From Melitaea cinxia (lineage: Eukaryota > Arthropoda > Insecta > Lepidoptera > Nymphalidae), in the NCBI RefSeq assembly GCF_905220565.1, contig NC_059405.1, positions 15,888,081 to 15,952,080 of the forward strand: a DNA stretch of 64,000 nt, in the 5' to 3' direction. How positions within the stretch are numbered: the first letter of the stretch is position 1; each line of letters starts with the position of its first letter. The position numbers and the translations under genes are program-made. The notes beneath the pieces are model-generated. The model was not told the origin of the DNA and did no database searches. It saw nothing but the letters and a program-made list of their open reading frames with translations. Of the stretch, positions 23,394 through 36,900 are shown one piece after another.

Positions 23394-24594
23394 TTCGTTC
23401 TAAAACTAATATAAACGGTTCACATTCTATTTTATTCATATTGTTCCTATATTCGCAAATTGAAAACGAATGTAAAATTACTTTTGGATCTCCATCGTTT
23501 ATGGTTAACGTAATTTGTGCTTTATCCTTTTGAAATAAGATGTAAATTGGTTTAAGTACAGCATTATCATCCGTCTGGATCCTTTGATAGCGGCCATATT
23601 GAAAATCGGAAAAGCGTTATATGCTTAAAATGTGTTATTATAATCCTTTACCTACGGTATTTTCTGATAGAACTCTTAAATGTATTTTCTGAGTATCAAT
23701 TTCAAACGACTTTGTTGCATAATCTTCTCAACTACACTTACTATCCTGCTTCAGCCTGTAATATCCCACTACTGGGATTAGGCCTCTTTCCCACACCAAA
23801 CCACTGCTGTGACCGTTGCGCCAACGCGGCGTCATCTACGTTGTATTACTTGTCAATGTAAATTAAAGAAGGCTTATTTTTCATTTGTGAGCATACAAAA
23901 TTATTAATTCATTAATTTAACTTACCAGTACAACAGCATCCTACTATTAAATTTCTAATCATTCATTTGGATAAATGGTTTTCAATTGTGCCAAAATAAA
24001 ACATATGCTTTCGCCAACGTTACGTAGAATGGCGAAGACGTGGAGGAGATTGATCGGTGCGGTCGAGATTAAAACCTCAATAGAATTTTGAAGACCAAAG
24101 AAATAATAGGTTCTTTTACGAAAAAGAGCCTGTTGAACAATCTGTCACAGACAAATAAATAATAGCAACATCGTGGTCAACGCTTAAATTATTTTTTGTA
24201 TGTATATAATAATTGGGTTTTGTGTATGAAATAAAATATTTTTGACGATTAATGGACATGTATATGTAGGTATATTAATAATTAATGGCCCCGGCTAATT
24301 TCTCTTCGCCAATTTTTATTAGTGAATATGAAAGTTTAACAATTACAAACACGAAAAAGTGTTTGTGTCAGTTCCGACGCTCGACCGGAGTTTACTCCTT
24401 CGGATCGACTGTCTAAATGGGCACAAAAAGGGTTACTAGTCTCAGAAAAAGATTAATACCAAATCAAATAGTAAATAAACTAATAACGCCATCTATCGGA
24501 ACCTAAGACGATTCCGATAGATGGCGCACAAGAACGTAACGAGGTCATTCGTTCAGTACATTTTACTCCTCATATTTTTTTCATACCAGGGGAA
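23394..24594. other. Gene-free stretch
   Basis: A truncated SINE at 23745-23833. A GC-richer patch near 24040-24090 (ggcgaagacgtggaggagat) is unassigned and could be a retroelement relic. Confidence 0.45.
23745..23833 (-). mobile_element. SINE family B, internally deleted copy
   Basis: Tail gcttcagcctgtaatatccc joined almost directly to the head gtgaccgttgcgccaacgcg. Confidence 0.55.
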
Positions 24595-24885
24595 TTATAT
24601 GAAAATCGATTCTTAAGGAATAACGCTGCCCTAATGTGGGTTGGCGGATATGCTCCCTATTATGAGTAACGATCGCTATCAGGCGTACATGATAACAACG
24701 CGACCGACGGCTTAACGTGCTCTCCGAGGCACGGTGGGGAGACCCACAAGGACTGCACAAACACCCAGACCACGGCAAACACCTGCATGGCCAATACAAA
24801 TATTTGTCATGTAGGGGGTTCGAACCCGCAACCGCCAGCGCAAGCACAATCCATGGCTGTAACCGTTGCGCCAACGTGGCGTCTT
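24595..24885 (-). mobile_element. tRNA-derived SINE family B, copy
   Basis: Reverse-oriented: gattcttaaggaataacgct, gacggcttaacgtgctctcc, gggggttcgaacccgcaacc, gtaaccgttgcgccaacgtg. Confidence 0.75.
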
Positions 24886-25845
24886 ATACATATAAAAGAT
24901 ATATACAAAGAAAACGTTACAATATACTAATACAAAGTACATACATAATGGATATTTTATTGTGCTTCATTTCTTTTCATCAATTTCAATGGAAAAACGT
25001 CAATTTACAAAATAAAGACAAATTTGGAGATAAAAAGGGATGTCTAAGAAAACATCGCGGCTCGTTTGGAACGAGTAATTTGCTCGAGTTTTGTGGAATT
25101 TCTTTCCTTTATAAAGTCCATGAAACACCTGTACGAGGACATAAAATATATTACATTGATTAAATGATTGTACATTACATTAAGAACAATGTGGATTAAA
25201 TATTAAAACAGAATATATATTATACTAATTCATCATTTTTTATTACCAAATTTCTTTACATGAATTACGTTCTATGAACAGACATACAGAATTAGCGTTT
25301 CAGCGTTCATTTCTTATATTGGTGTGCGAAAGAAATCGCTATTTAGCGATATGATCGCCTTTGTACATCTTGTATTGTTATTTTTCTTTATATGTGTCTG
25401 TATTTCGGTGTACATTAAGAATAAATAAATAAATAAAAGTGTAAATAAAATAAGTAACATTATGTTTAAATTGTGCTTTTAGTTGTGTTTTAAATACTTT
25501 TTTTTTACATTATTATAGCCCTAAATAATTATAGAACAAACAATACAGTCGAATTGAGAATCTCCTCCTGTTTTGAAGTTGGTCAAAAAGTAAATTTTTT
25601 TTAATTGTATTTTATGTACTTTCCGAGTAGTGGGCATCTACTATCTTTGTTTATTTATTTGTTTATTACTACTTTATTGCACAATACATTAAAGAACTGT
25701 ACAAAAGGCGGTCTTAATGCTAAAAGCATTCTCTACCAGCCAACCTTAGGACGTTCAAGATCGGATGTTTGTAGGTGTGCAAAATTAAGTATTAGTAAAA
25801 TTCACATGAAGAGAGAAAAAAAAAAGAAAAAAAAGGTAGAAAATA

Positions 25846-26664
25846 ATTGTGTTTACTCGCAAACGAAAAAAAGCGACTTCAATTACATCGACGAGTATTA
25901 CAACGTAGATCGACGAAAAAATAGTCAAGTAACTACGCGTTATCAAAGATTACTCAAAAAGTAGTAATCAGATCTCAACAAAATTTATATGTGACCACAT
26001 GACAAACATCAGCTTTCGATTAAATTAAAAATAATTAAAATCGGTACACCCAGTAAAAAGTTATTGCGGATTTTCAAGAGTTTCTCTCGATTACTCTGGG
26101 ATCTCATCATCAGATCCTGGTTTCCTTATCATGGTACTGAACTAGGGATATCTTCTTTCCAACAAAAAAAAATTATCAAAATCGGTACACCCAGTAAAAA
26201 GTTATTGCGGATTTTCAAGAATTTCCATCAATTTCTCTGGGATCCCATCATCAGATCCTAGTTTCTTTATCATGGTACTAAGCTTGGGATATCTCCTTTC
26301 CAACAAAAAAAGAATGATCAAAATCGGTACATTCAGTAGAAAGTTATGTGCTATAATACAACGTAGGTCGACGAAAAAAGCGTCAAATAAAAACGCATTA
26401 TTAGATATAGCTCGAAAAGTAGTTGTTAGATCTCAAATAAATTTAAATGGGACCAATTGGCACACACCACCTTTCGATTAAAAGAAAATTTGTCGAAATT
26501 ACTCCACCCAGTCAAAAGTTCTGATGTAATATGTTACATCAGAACTTTTGACTGGGTGGTGAACTTTTGAACTTTTTTTTTTTTGTTTATATGTATGCAT
26601 AATAAAAAAAAAAATACAGTCGAATTGAGAACCTCCTCCTTTTTTGGAAGTCGGTTAAAAATAA
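25846..26664 (+). mobile_element. AACCGACTTC-family element, copy 6 (longest)
   Basis: About 0.8 kb, from tttactcgcaaacg to gaagtcggtt (26647-26656). A module of about 141 bp, beginning atcggtacacccagtaaaaa, is tandemly duplicated at about 26040 and 26181. This explains its extra length. Confidence 0.85.
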
Positions 26665-27803
26665 GGTAACGTTAGTGACAATTGTTATATTATATACACG
26701 TGCAAATAATTCATATACAATTAAATACTATACAAGTTGTTGTCTGAAAATTAAAAATATATATAAAAAAAATTGTTGTCTGAAAGAAATCGCTGTTTAG
26801 CGATAATACTGCATTCATAATTCCTTCTTGAATCACAATAACCCCTAACGACCTCATAGGGGCGTTGCTCGCTACCCAGCCTACTCAACTTGTCGTGTTA
26901 ATATATAGGTCCCCGACCTATTTACAAGTTTGAAAGCATGAATTCTTTATAAAATATTTTTTACTTTCCAAGTACCTACATGAACATATTTCGTATTACC
27001 CACTTTATAAAAGTGAATTCTAAACTACCAAACGCGGATTAAAAAATTTGCCGTCACTAGACTATTCAATTTTTGCCGCCTCTAGTGTCCCCTGAAACTC
27101 GATACTATTTCCCATAATTCCATAAAATAATCGGTTCGAGGGATTATGTATTTTGGCTGACCTTATTTTTAGCTGCCCATTGTTGTACAAAGGTTGCGGA
27201 CATGGCCGTTCATTTTCTGGATTTATATAATAATGTTTCGAAAATAGAATTTCCGCAAAATTTGGCGCCCTAGGCTCCAGCCCACTCAGCCGGTACACAA
27301 ATCAGCCACTCACACTCTCTGCCTACACGGCATCTCCAAACAAATTGTTATGTTGATATTGTTTAAATTTTTATTATAAAAAGTTTTATATTCATTTTTA
27401 AATATTTAATTCTTTTAACTATTCACAAAGTTATCAATTCGATTTTATAATTTTGCTGTCATGAATACAAGCCATACATTTTTTTTTACTGAATGATGAA
27501 TAATATAGAATAAAATTATTATTGTCTATACTGCTACCGGTTATTTTTAATTGGGGATAAAACAATACGGTATTTGTTTTGAATTAGCCGCACAAAACAT
27601 TGAGCTACCAGCTTGTAAACAGATCCGCAAGATGGCGTGCGAGAGTGAATATTAATTTCGAGATTTGGGATTTATACGTCGACATTAATTGACGACTATA
27701 ATACAAATAGCGCATTAAATTATAGAAACAAAAAAAAAAGAGTACATGACAAGCATTAGTTACTTTGACGTCATATCTTATTGTAGTTTTTGTTTTTTTC
27801 CAG
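26665..27803. other. Sequence upstream of the first visible Frmpd4-like exon
   Basis: AT-rich, presumably intron. No coding exon that would join in phase to 27804 was identified. A minus-strand frame at 27062-27298 is not recognised. Confidence 0.45.
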
Positions 27804-27941
27804 TCACGTCACAAGAACAGCGAGCTGGCTACCTCCAGTCGAGAACTGGCCAGTGAAGGAAGGTGACAGCCCACAGGAGGACGATTTGCCATATGGCTGG
27901 GAGCAGGCACTGGATAGCCGGGGGAAGAGTTACTACATTAA
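27804..27941 (+). CDS. Frmpd4: Frmpd4-like exon 1 (first visible exon): start of WW domain
   Basis: The acceptor is a T-rich tract ending ttttttccag at 27803 and the donor is gtaaga at 27942. The open frame contains SWLPP, then LPYGWE (the first WW signature Trp) and SYYI. The exon ends with two bases that become Asn with the next exon, and its first base completes an upstream codon. No initiator Met lies here, so at least one 5' coding exon is missing. Confidence 0.88.
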
Positions 27942-30900
27942 GTAAGATTCCGTTTCGATTTTTATACGACTCGGGTCGCAAACAAGCGTACAACCCACCT
28001 TATGGCAAGGGGTTATTTTAGCCTATGAGCACTTGCAACAATAGCTGAACATTTCCTTGAATAAATCCGAAATCCGAATTTTAAATTCAGTTGTTTGTAT
28101 ACATGTTCATTTAAATGTAATTTTACTTTATATCCACAATTTAACTGACATATAGGAGTATATAAATGATGTCTATACAACACTATTGACCAATGTGACG
28201 ATTGAAAAGTATTATAAAACAATGATTCTGTAAGCTGCAGACGTAAGTGGCGCCAAATATGATTGTTCAATTTGCCCAACAAATTATATTACTTTCATTA
28301 GCAAGAATTTTTGAAGTAAAGCTTCTTTACGCATGCTTGACTTGGAGAGTAAGCTGGTGAATGCGTGATGAGAGCGTTACAAAAAGTGTGATCGGGAGAG
28401 ACGAACGGAATTTGAGAGGGAGATAAAGAAATTTTACTTCAGTCGTGTGATCTAAAGCACACTCGATTTTTTGTCATAGTGCCTTACTTCAAGTAACAAA
28501 ATTTTTGCCCTTCCGCAGTCATGTAAACAAGACCACAACATACGTGGCTCCAGAAGGCTTGTCATGCGAGTCGCCGCCAGCTCCTCGTGACGTGGTACTG
28601 GAAAGAGATCCCGAACTTGGGTTTGGGTTCGTCGCTGGCTCAGAAAAACCGGTTCTTGTTCGATTCGTCACGGATAACTCGCCGAGTGTTGGGAAGGTTG
28701 GTATTGCGGTCTCTTAAGTTTTGTTTTATGTTTAAGAAGAAAACCTTGAAATAATTGAATTTAATGTTATACTTCTTTTAGCGCGCTAGGTAATAATGAT
28801 GAGAGTAAATTTTTACGATACGCGCGCACACTGTCACAAAAAACCGACACCCTGAAAGCTAGGCAATGAACTATAACTTCTTACGTGCGTAAATAAGTAC
28901 ACACACTTTTTTTGGTATAACATAGATATTAAGGTCCGAGATAATATTATAAAACTCAATTCTGCTCAAATTGTCCGTTTATTATTTCACCCATTATTAT
29001 AACAAATATCAGCCTGATTACAATGTGCAATTGACTTCTTAAGAGTATGGCGCACCCCTCTTATCATCAGTCCCTTTTATTTCCATACTCGCTCTAATAA
29101 TACGGATACTAATTGGACTAATATCATCCACTTAGTCAAATTAGTGTAAACACTAAAACTTTTTTTGAACTTACAAAATATTTCTAATAGTATTAGGTAG
29201 AGTGAAAATACAACATAAATTAATTAAATTAATCAATAAATAACTTAACACATACATATATACATTACAATTCATGAATCGATTGTTTTTTATTGATTTG
29301 GCTGACAATACATAGTGATGAGGATTTACAGCAGATTTGTAAGCATGTTTAAACTGATTTGAGAATTAGTTAATACATTAAAACAATATAAATAAAGTCA
29401 AATTTTAGTTAACAGTCGTGTAAGACACATCTAAAGTGACTATGCCCCGGATCCAGACCAAACCCACAATATTCAAGTTCTCACTATGAGTTAAAACTTA
29501 AAATAGATCTGTTTCATTGAATATGAGTAAACCACCACTTCTTACATTTAATTAGTAAATAAAGATTAAATTTAAAATACGTTAGATATAAATTAAAAAA
29601 TTTGTTATGACACTACTATTTATAATCGTAGTGACCTTTAATAATTATTTTTCTCTAAATTTGAAGTTTAAAAAATGGCACTATAGATATATTGTAAATA
29701 ATTAATAAAAAAAAATTACAGCTTGAACCTGGAGATCAGATCTTAGGCGTCAATGGAGAAGACGTCAGTACCGCTGCGCGTGAGCACGTCATTTCCGCAG
29801 TACGCGCATGCACAGAACGCGTCACGTTACGAGTATGCCAACCCGCCAGGAGTGGGAACTTGGCGAGGAGATCCGCGTTCTTATCAGCCGCTAAACGAGC
29901 CAAGCTAAGGGCTAGACCTCCGAGGGTCAGATTTGCGGATTCTGTTCAGCTAAATGGAGCACCTATGTATCCTGTAAGCTATCAAAACAAGCATTTTTTT
30001 TAGATAAGATAATAAACTAAGTACATTAAGAAAATTTATACTACACTGAACCCTTATACAGAAAACTAAAGTGACATTATTCTAGCAAATAAATATTAAA
30101 TTCTATTTTATACATAAGGATACCATAAAAGTCCTTAGAAATTTAATTTCAAGAAACTCTCTTTCCTTTAATTACTAAGAAAAGGAGGTATTCAATGACA
30201 AAGTAGCCCAAAGTTTGAAGTATATCGTGTTTTCTGCTTCGCTCCTAATAATATATTTTAATTTAATTTTAGCCGTCTGCATTTTCACTCGGCGATCTCT
30301 GTCTACCGCCGATGGCGAATGTCCTCAAGGTCTTTCTAGAGAACGGTCAAACTAAATCCTTCAAATATGACACGACCACGACCGTTGCGGACGTGGTCAC
30401 CAGTTTGAAGGACAAGCTTTGTATCATCGCTGAAGAACATTTCAGTCTAGTTGTCGAACATGTCAAGAGTTTGAGGAGAAATAAGCTGACCTTACTGGAT
30501 CCCAAGGAGTCTTTGGCCAGGGTAAGAATGGTTTTGTACAAGCTAATCTATTAATTTTCTTTCAATATTTAATGAATATTAGGACAGAGTTATCATACAA
30601 GGTTTATTTTGTTTCATAAAACCTTTCTGTAGTTTTTAGTTAGTTTTTAAACATTGGCGGAATAAACCGTGCTTCATTGGTCCAACCGAAAGAGATTAGA
30701 CCAAAACAATTCTGTCGTTTGCAGGTTTGATCCCCGCACATACCATTTGTATTGGCTAGATGTTTACCGTTGTCTGGACGTTTGTGCTTCTAAATTATGT
30801 GTGTTCGCACCCCTGACACAAGAGTAAATCCTAGTGGGGGCCGTTGAGTGTGAGGGGTTTATTTAAATTAATGATCAATCAATTAATTTTAAGTTGCCAA

Positions 30901-33900
30901 ATGTCTAATTCCACAGATCGCAGCACGACCTGGCTCACACAAGATGCGCTGTTTATTCCGTGTCGTATTCATGCCTTCTTCAGCGGCTGAACTCGCTCAA
31001 CGTGATTTAGCAGCGCTGGACTACTTGTACCTACAGTGCTGCAACGATGTAGCTCAAGATCGCTTCGCTCCAGAACTGCAGCCGGATGTAGCGCTGCGGC
31101 TTGCTGCGTTGCACATACATCAGCATGCGTTGGCTCACAACCTGTCACCGGCTAAGCTCACTGTGAAGGCTGTTGAGTAAGTTGCTCTGTTTTACTTTTT
31201 TTGGGCAGTTAAGAATTGTGACGAGAAATTCTAATGCTAGTTATTGAATATGTTTTATTTCGTTTTAAAAAACGTAGTAGTTCTTTTGTTGTGACTCCTA
31301 CAGATTTTTCTTTCAGTATAGATTCAAATTCAGTGTTGATTAAACAATCACTTTCGACTTTCATCAATATTATGAATAGTAGCTATTTAATGTTACTGTT
31401 AACCCTTTGAAAGAAATATTTATTTGGAAAAAAAACTTTAACTGTTTTTAAATCTATTCGTATAATTAATTATGCAGATGTTTTTGGACATAATTTTGTA
31501 AACAGCCATCAACATTGCCGTTAATTATAATTTCAGGAGAGAATTCGGCTTAGAAAGATTCGTACCGAGCAGTTTGCTGGAAAGTATGAAGCGCAAAGAG
31601 TTGCGGCGACTTGTGGCACATTTCCTTAAACTGAACGCGCAGATGACAGGTAGCCAGCGACATCTCACACAATTGCAGGTATTTTAGACATAAGTTATAT
31701 TAGATTGCTTCCAATTCGGTATACCAGTTGGAATTCCATTTGTAATCGAAAATAATTGGTAATTTTTTTTTCCAGGCGAAGCTTCATTACCTTGATACCG
31801 TGGCTGGACTACCAAGCTACGGAGCAAAGTGCTTCAGCAGCAGTCGACCGGAGCGTGTTTTGTTGGTATCTCCTCGGTTTGGACTTAGTCAGATAGTGGG
31901 CAGAAGTAATTCTGTGGTAAGGTTCTAATTATATACACGAGAGTATTATTTTCAGAAGTTGCTATTTGCTACAATTTCGTTTATCACTATGTAATTTGAA
32001 CGGTTTTGGTAAAATTCTTGAAAGTTTATAGAATTTCAGACTAAATATATTTTTAGTTGTCATAATCGATGACGTCTAAATGGCATAGCGGTGAAAATAT
32101 GCGGCCGAAGTGGTTTTAAAAGCACGTGCAGAAAGTAAATAAATATGTTAAAGTACTAGGTAACTTAATGCATATGTTTTAGGCTTGCTAAGTGCATGGG
32201 TTGTCTTGTTTAGTTTTAATGCCCCCGATTCTGCTAGGTCAAACAAAATAGGGTTAATCAATTAGGCGAAGATAAGTCTTTATTCTTACCGTTCTGGTGT
32301 CGTAGAACATGCATCGTGTGGGCGCTTACACGCCGGTGATGAGGGTTCGATTCCCGCTCAGGGTTTTTACAGATATTTTTTACCGCTGTGATTGTCTGTC
32401 CCTGTAGGTATCCCTACCGTGTCTCAGACTGTACGTTAAGCAGTTAGTCCCAGTTGTTTCATACACTTGATAGCGATCGTTACTCGTACTAAGGAATATA
32501 TCCGCCAACCCGAGTAGAGCAGTGTGGTGCATTAAGCTTCGACCGTTCCCCTATATCTTCTTATATATATAAAAATCTTGTGTCACGATGTATGTTGCCA
32601 ATAAACTCCAAAACTACTAAACCGATTTCAATCAAATTTCACATGTACCCGTATTTTGGTCTAACTTACTAGATAGGATAGTTATCATCTCAATTATTCG
32701 CTTATGTCGTGAATGTAAACGAATAAAATGTATCAATTAATTGTTTCTTACGCAAGTGTTTATTTACTTTTTAGCTTTATGAAGTTCTCATAGATGGCGG
32801 TGTACTTTGAATCAACGATAAAATTCTTCAATATTGTTTGACATCTAGGTTGCAAATACACCCAATAGATGGCGCTGTGTTCTGTTTCTTAGAATATAAA
32901 TTCTATTACTTTATTTCACGTAATATTTATTTATGTTCACGATATAACCGTATTATTTTAATGGTTTGTGACTGATATTTTTATAATTATACTGCGTATT
33001 ATGTTACAAAATTATTACCATTAATAACAGAACAAATTTTGTACTATTTTTGTTAGATAATTATTAAAGTCTTGGCGCCAAATTTTAATTAGTTTCAAGA
33101 TCTGGCCATCAAATTCTATCGAGTCGCCATCTTTGATATATAAAAATTTCGTGTCACAATGTACGTAGGCGATAAACTCCGAAACTACTGAATCAATTTT
33201 TATCAAATTTTGCAAGCATCCGTAATTTGGTCCAACTTGGGAGACAGGGTAGTTTTTATCTCAATTGGACTCAGTAGGTGACGCTGCTATCAGTATTTAA
33301 CCTATTAAATTTGGTAGCTGTTTTCCGGGCAGGACAACGTCTGCCGGGTCCGCTAGTTTATTTATTTATTTATTTAAAAAAGCAACAGCTTATACATACA
33401 GTTTTTATCATATAGCATATAACAAATAATATAGCCAATAACAGGTTTCCCTAAAGGTATCAAATTGGTATTATGGAGATATCGTTGAAAAATATACATT
33501 GAGAAAGAGGCCAATGTCTAGAAATGGGACATTGCAGGCTTAACCGTGAGGCCTTTATTAACATGTCGATTTGTTGTTAACCCCTCAGCCGCAGTCCATC
33601 GCATCTCTAGAGGAGGTGGAGGGCGTGCGGGTGAAGAGCGAGTGGTCGGGCAGCGCGGACGTGGCGGTGTTCCTGCGGCGCGACCGCGTGCTGGCGCTGC
33701 TCATGGACGAGCGCGACGCCGCCGAGATGCCGCTCGTCATCGCCGGGTGAGTGCTGCGACACCTGCCACAGCACTAGAGTACTGGAGCGTGTCACTCGAC
33801 GAGTGAAGAGCGAGTGGTCGGGCAGCGCGGACGTGGCGGTGTTCCTGCGGCGCGACCGCGTGCTGGCGCTGCTCATGGACGAGCGCGACGCCGCCGAGAT

Positions 33901-36900
33901 GCCGCTCGTCATCGCCGGGTGAGTGCTGCGACACCTGCCACAGCACTAGAGTACTGGAGCGTGTCACTCGACGAGTGAAGAGCGAGTGGTCGGGCAGCGC
34001 GGACGTGGCGGTGTTCCTGCGGCGCGACCGCGTGCTGGCGCTGCTCATGGACGAGCGCGACGCCGCCGAGATGCCGCTCGTCATCGCCGGGTGAGTGCTG
34101 CGACACCTGCCACAGCACTAGAGTACTGGAGCGTGTCACTCGACGAGTGAAGAGCGAGTGGTCGGGCAGCGCGGACGTGGCGGTGTTCCTGCGGCGCGAC
34201 CGCGTGCTGGCGCTGCTCATGGACGAGCGCGACGCCGCCGAGATGCCGCTCGTCATCGCCGGGTGAGTGCTGCGACACCTGCCACAGCACTAGAGTACTG
34301 GAGCGTGTCACTCGACGAGTGAAGAGCGAGTGGTCGGGCAGCGCGGACGTGGCGGTGTTCCTGCGGCGCGACCGCGTGCTGGCGCTGCTCATGGACGAGC
34401 GCGACGCCGCCGAGATGCCGCTCGTCATCGCCGGGTGAGTGCTGCGACACCTGCCACAGCACTAGAGTACTGGAGCGTGTCACTCGACGAGTGAAGAGCG
34501 AGTGGTCGGGCAGCGCGGACGTGGCGGTGTTCCTGCGGCGCGACCGCGTGCTGGCGCTGCTCATGGACGAGCGCGACGCCGCCGAGATGCCGCTCGTCAT
34601 CGCCGGGTGAGTGCTGCGACACCTGCCACAGCACTAGAGTACTGGAGCGTGTCACTCGACGAGTGAAGAGCGAGTGGTCGGGCAGCGCGGACGTGGCGGT
34701 GTTCCTGCGGCGCGACCGCGTGCTGGCGCTGCTCATGGACGAGCGCGACGCCGCCGAGATGCCGCTCGTCATCGCCGGGTGAGTGCTGCGACACCTGCCA
34801 CAGCACTAGAGTACTGGAGCGTGTCACTCGACGAGTGAAGAGCGAGTGGCCCGGCAGCGCGGACGTGGCGGTGTTCCTGCGGCGCGACCGCGTGCTGGCG
34901 CTGCTCATGGACGAGCGCGACGCCGCCGAGATGCCGCTCGTCATCGCCGGGTGAGTGCTGCGACACCTGCCACAGCACTAGAGTACTGGAGCGTGTCACT
35001 CGACGAGTGAAGAGCGAGTGGTCGGGCAGCGCGGACGTGGCGGTGTTCCTGCGGCGCGACCGCGTGCTGGCGCTGCTCATGGACGAGCGCGACGCCGCCG
35101 AGATGCCGCTCGTCATCGCCGGGTGAGTGCTGCGACACCTGCCACAGCACTAGAGTACTGGAGCGTGTCACTCGACGAGTGAAGAGCGAGTGACACTAGA
35201 ACACGCACTTTCACTGAGGCGGAGCACAGCTGGAAACATCCTGCTCAAAATTTAGAGCAGATCAACCGGGGAAGTATCTTGACCTTAGAGAAGATCTCAG
35301 CTAAATAGCAATGCTCTCAGGAAGTATATTCCTGTGGTAAATAAGGTGGTCCAAGCTACTGGTAAGCGTCTGCAATGGTGTTGGGAACATGCTTGCGATG
35401 CTTCTGGTGTCGCGGGCGGCCATAGGTGACCTTAACCGCTTACCATCATTTATTGTTTACCACCTTAGTCATACGACGCCATATTCGTAGGTCGTTCTGT
35501 ACAAAAAGTCCCTAGAGGATATGGAAGTCGAGCAAGTGATGGATCTTGCTGATATCAGATTAGATGATCAATCCTTTTGGATAAGTACACACATCGATTT
35601 TATCCAATTGCTTAAAGAAGTCAGTCCACTCCCCCCTTTCTTCCTCTTCCCCTTCCTCTTATACCCGCAAAGTCTTACTTTGTTGATCCTCATGTTTTCG
35701 ACGTAATTTCTATATGGCCTATAATACATTTTATACTACACGTGAGTACGTTTATGTGTGCTGTATTAACCTTTAATGTCTTGCTTAGGGTTGACAGGGA
35801 AGAGAGTTATTATTTCTTTGGCAATTAACTAAGTCGCAAGGCACTTTAATTTAATTTAGTTACAGAAAATTAGTCCTTCACGACACTATTATGGTCTAAA
35901 AGATTATCTAACAAACAATTTCATGCTAATCCGATATTTAATGCTCATTCCAGTTACTACCGCCTTGCGACAGGGCAGGAACTGAACATTGAACTCGAGC
36001 GAGAACCGATTACTGAAGATATTGGTATGTTATTATATACAGATACTGATATATTACTTCCTTTTCAATTTATTAATTACTTTTCAATTTATCATTGTTG
36101 CGGATTGGTGTTGATTTTTAATATAGCCTAGTTTAAGATCAATTAAATATAGAATTAAAGACTCATTAAAATCAAACCTAACTTTTGAGAATTTGCTCAT
36201 CCATACAAAAATAAAACAAATTGAAAACAGACAAAGAAATCAAGATGAAAGAATAAATTGATTCGGTTACATCGTGTATTTACAAGATTGTCCAAAATTT
36301 ACCTATCATCTTAAGAATACGTATGTTTTAAGTTTTTAATCCTTCAAATATTATTTTAAATTTCAGCTCCACCGTACTTGTCACAGCACAACGTAGTACC
36401 AGCGAAATGGAGCTACTTGCACTATGACGATCCCTTACTAATTGCTAAGAAGCACTTCGCCATATTCAGTATGCCGCCGCCTTATCATTCCACTCCAGAT
36501 CAGTCTAAGACTAGCCTGGATACGAATATGAACACCAGTATAGCGAACAGGAACCACAGTAATAGTTCCAGTCCTGTAGTTGGGTATGGACAGAAACAAG
36601 GTGTTGTTAGTCAAGATGTTAACTTTGAAAAGTGTAAGAAAAACGAAAATTTTCGACTTTTCGATCCAAACGATGCTTGCTATCTGGACGATGGTATGGG
36701 CTTTGATCTACAAAGCGTCCTATCAATGGAACTGCTCGAAAATGCAAGCAATCCACGTATCGTTGAAGCGAAGAACGAAGAGGTACTAAGAAGAGTTGCA
36801 GAAATGCAAAAATTAGTTGAGAATTCTGAACAGTATTTGACTGAAAATTGTGATGTTTATAATGATATTGATTATAATGGTGTGCTTAGAGATGAACTAG

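Noticed and set aside
24717..25163. 148-codon frame on the + strand as a gene
   Set aside because: Its first half is the antisense of a SINE B copy and the rest has no recognisable domain or splice context.
30347..30541. Minus-strand frame opposite exon 4
   Set aside because: Antisense shadow of the FERM N-lobe exon.
33607..35171. A series of 115-codon frames on the minus strand with a 172-bp period
   Set aside because: They are the antisense reading of the tandem array. The sense strand of the first unit is a FERM exon with proper splice phases.
33631..35192. CRISPR-like array
   Set aside because: The units are contiguous 172-bp coding plus intronic repeats without unique spacers, in a eukaryotic gene.
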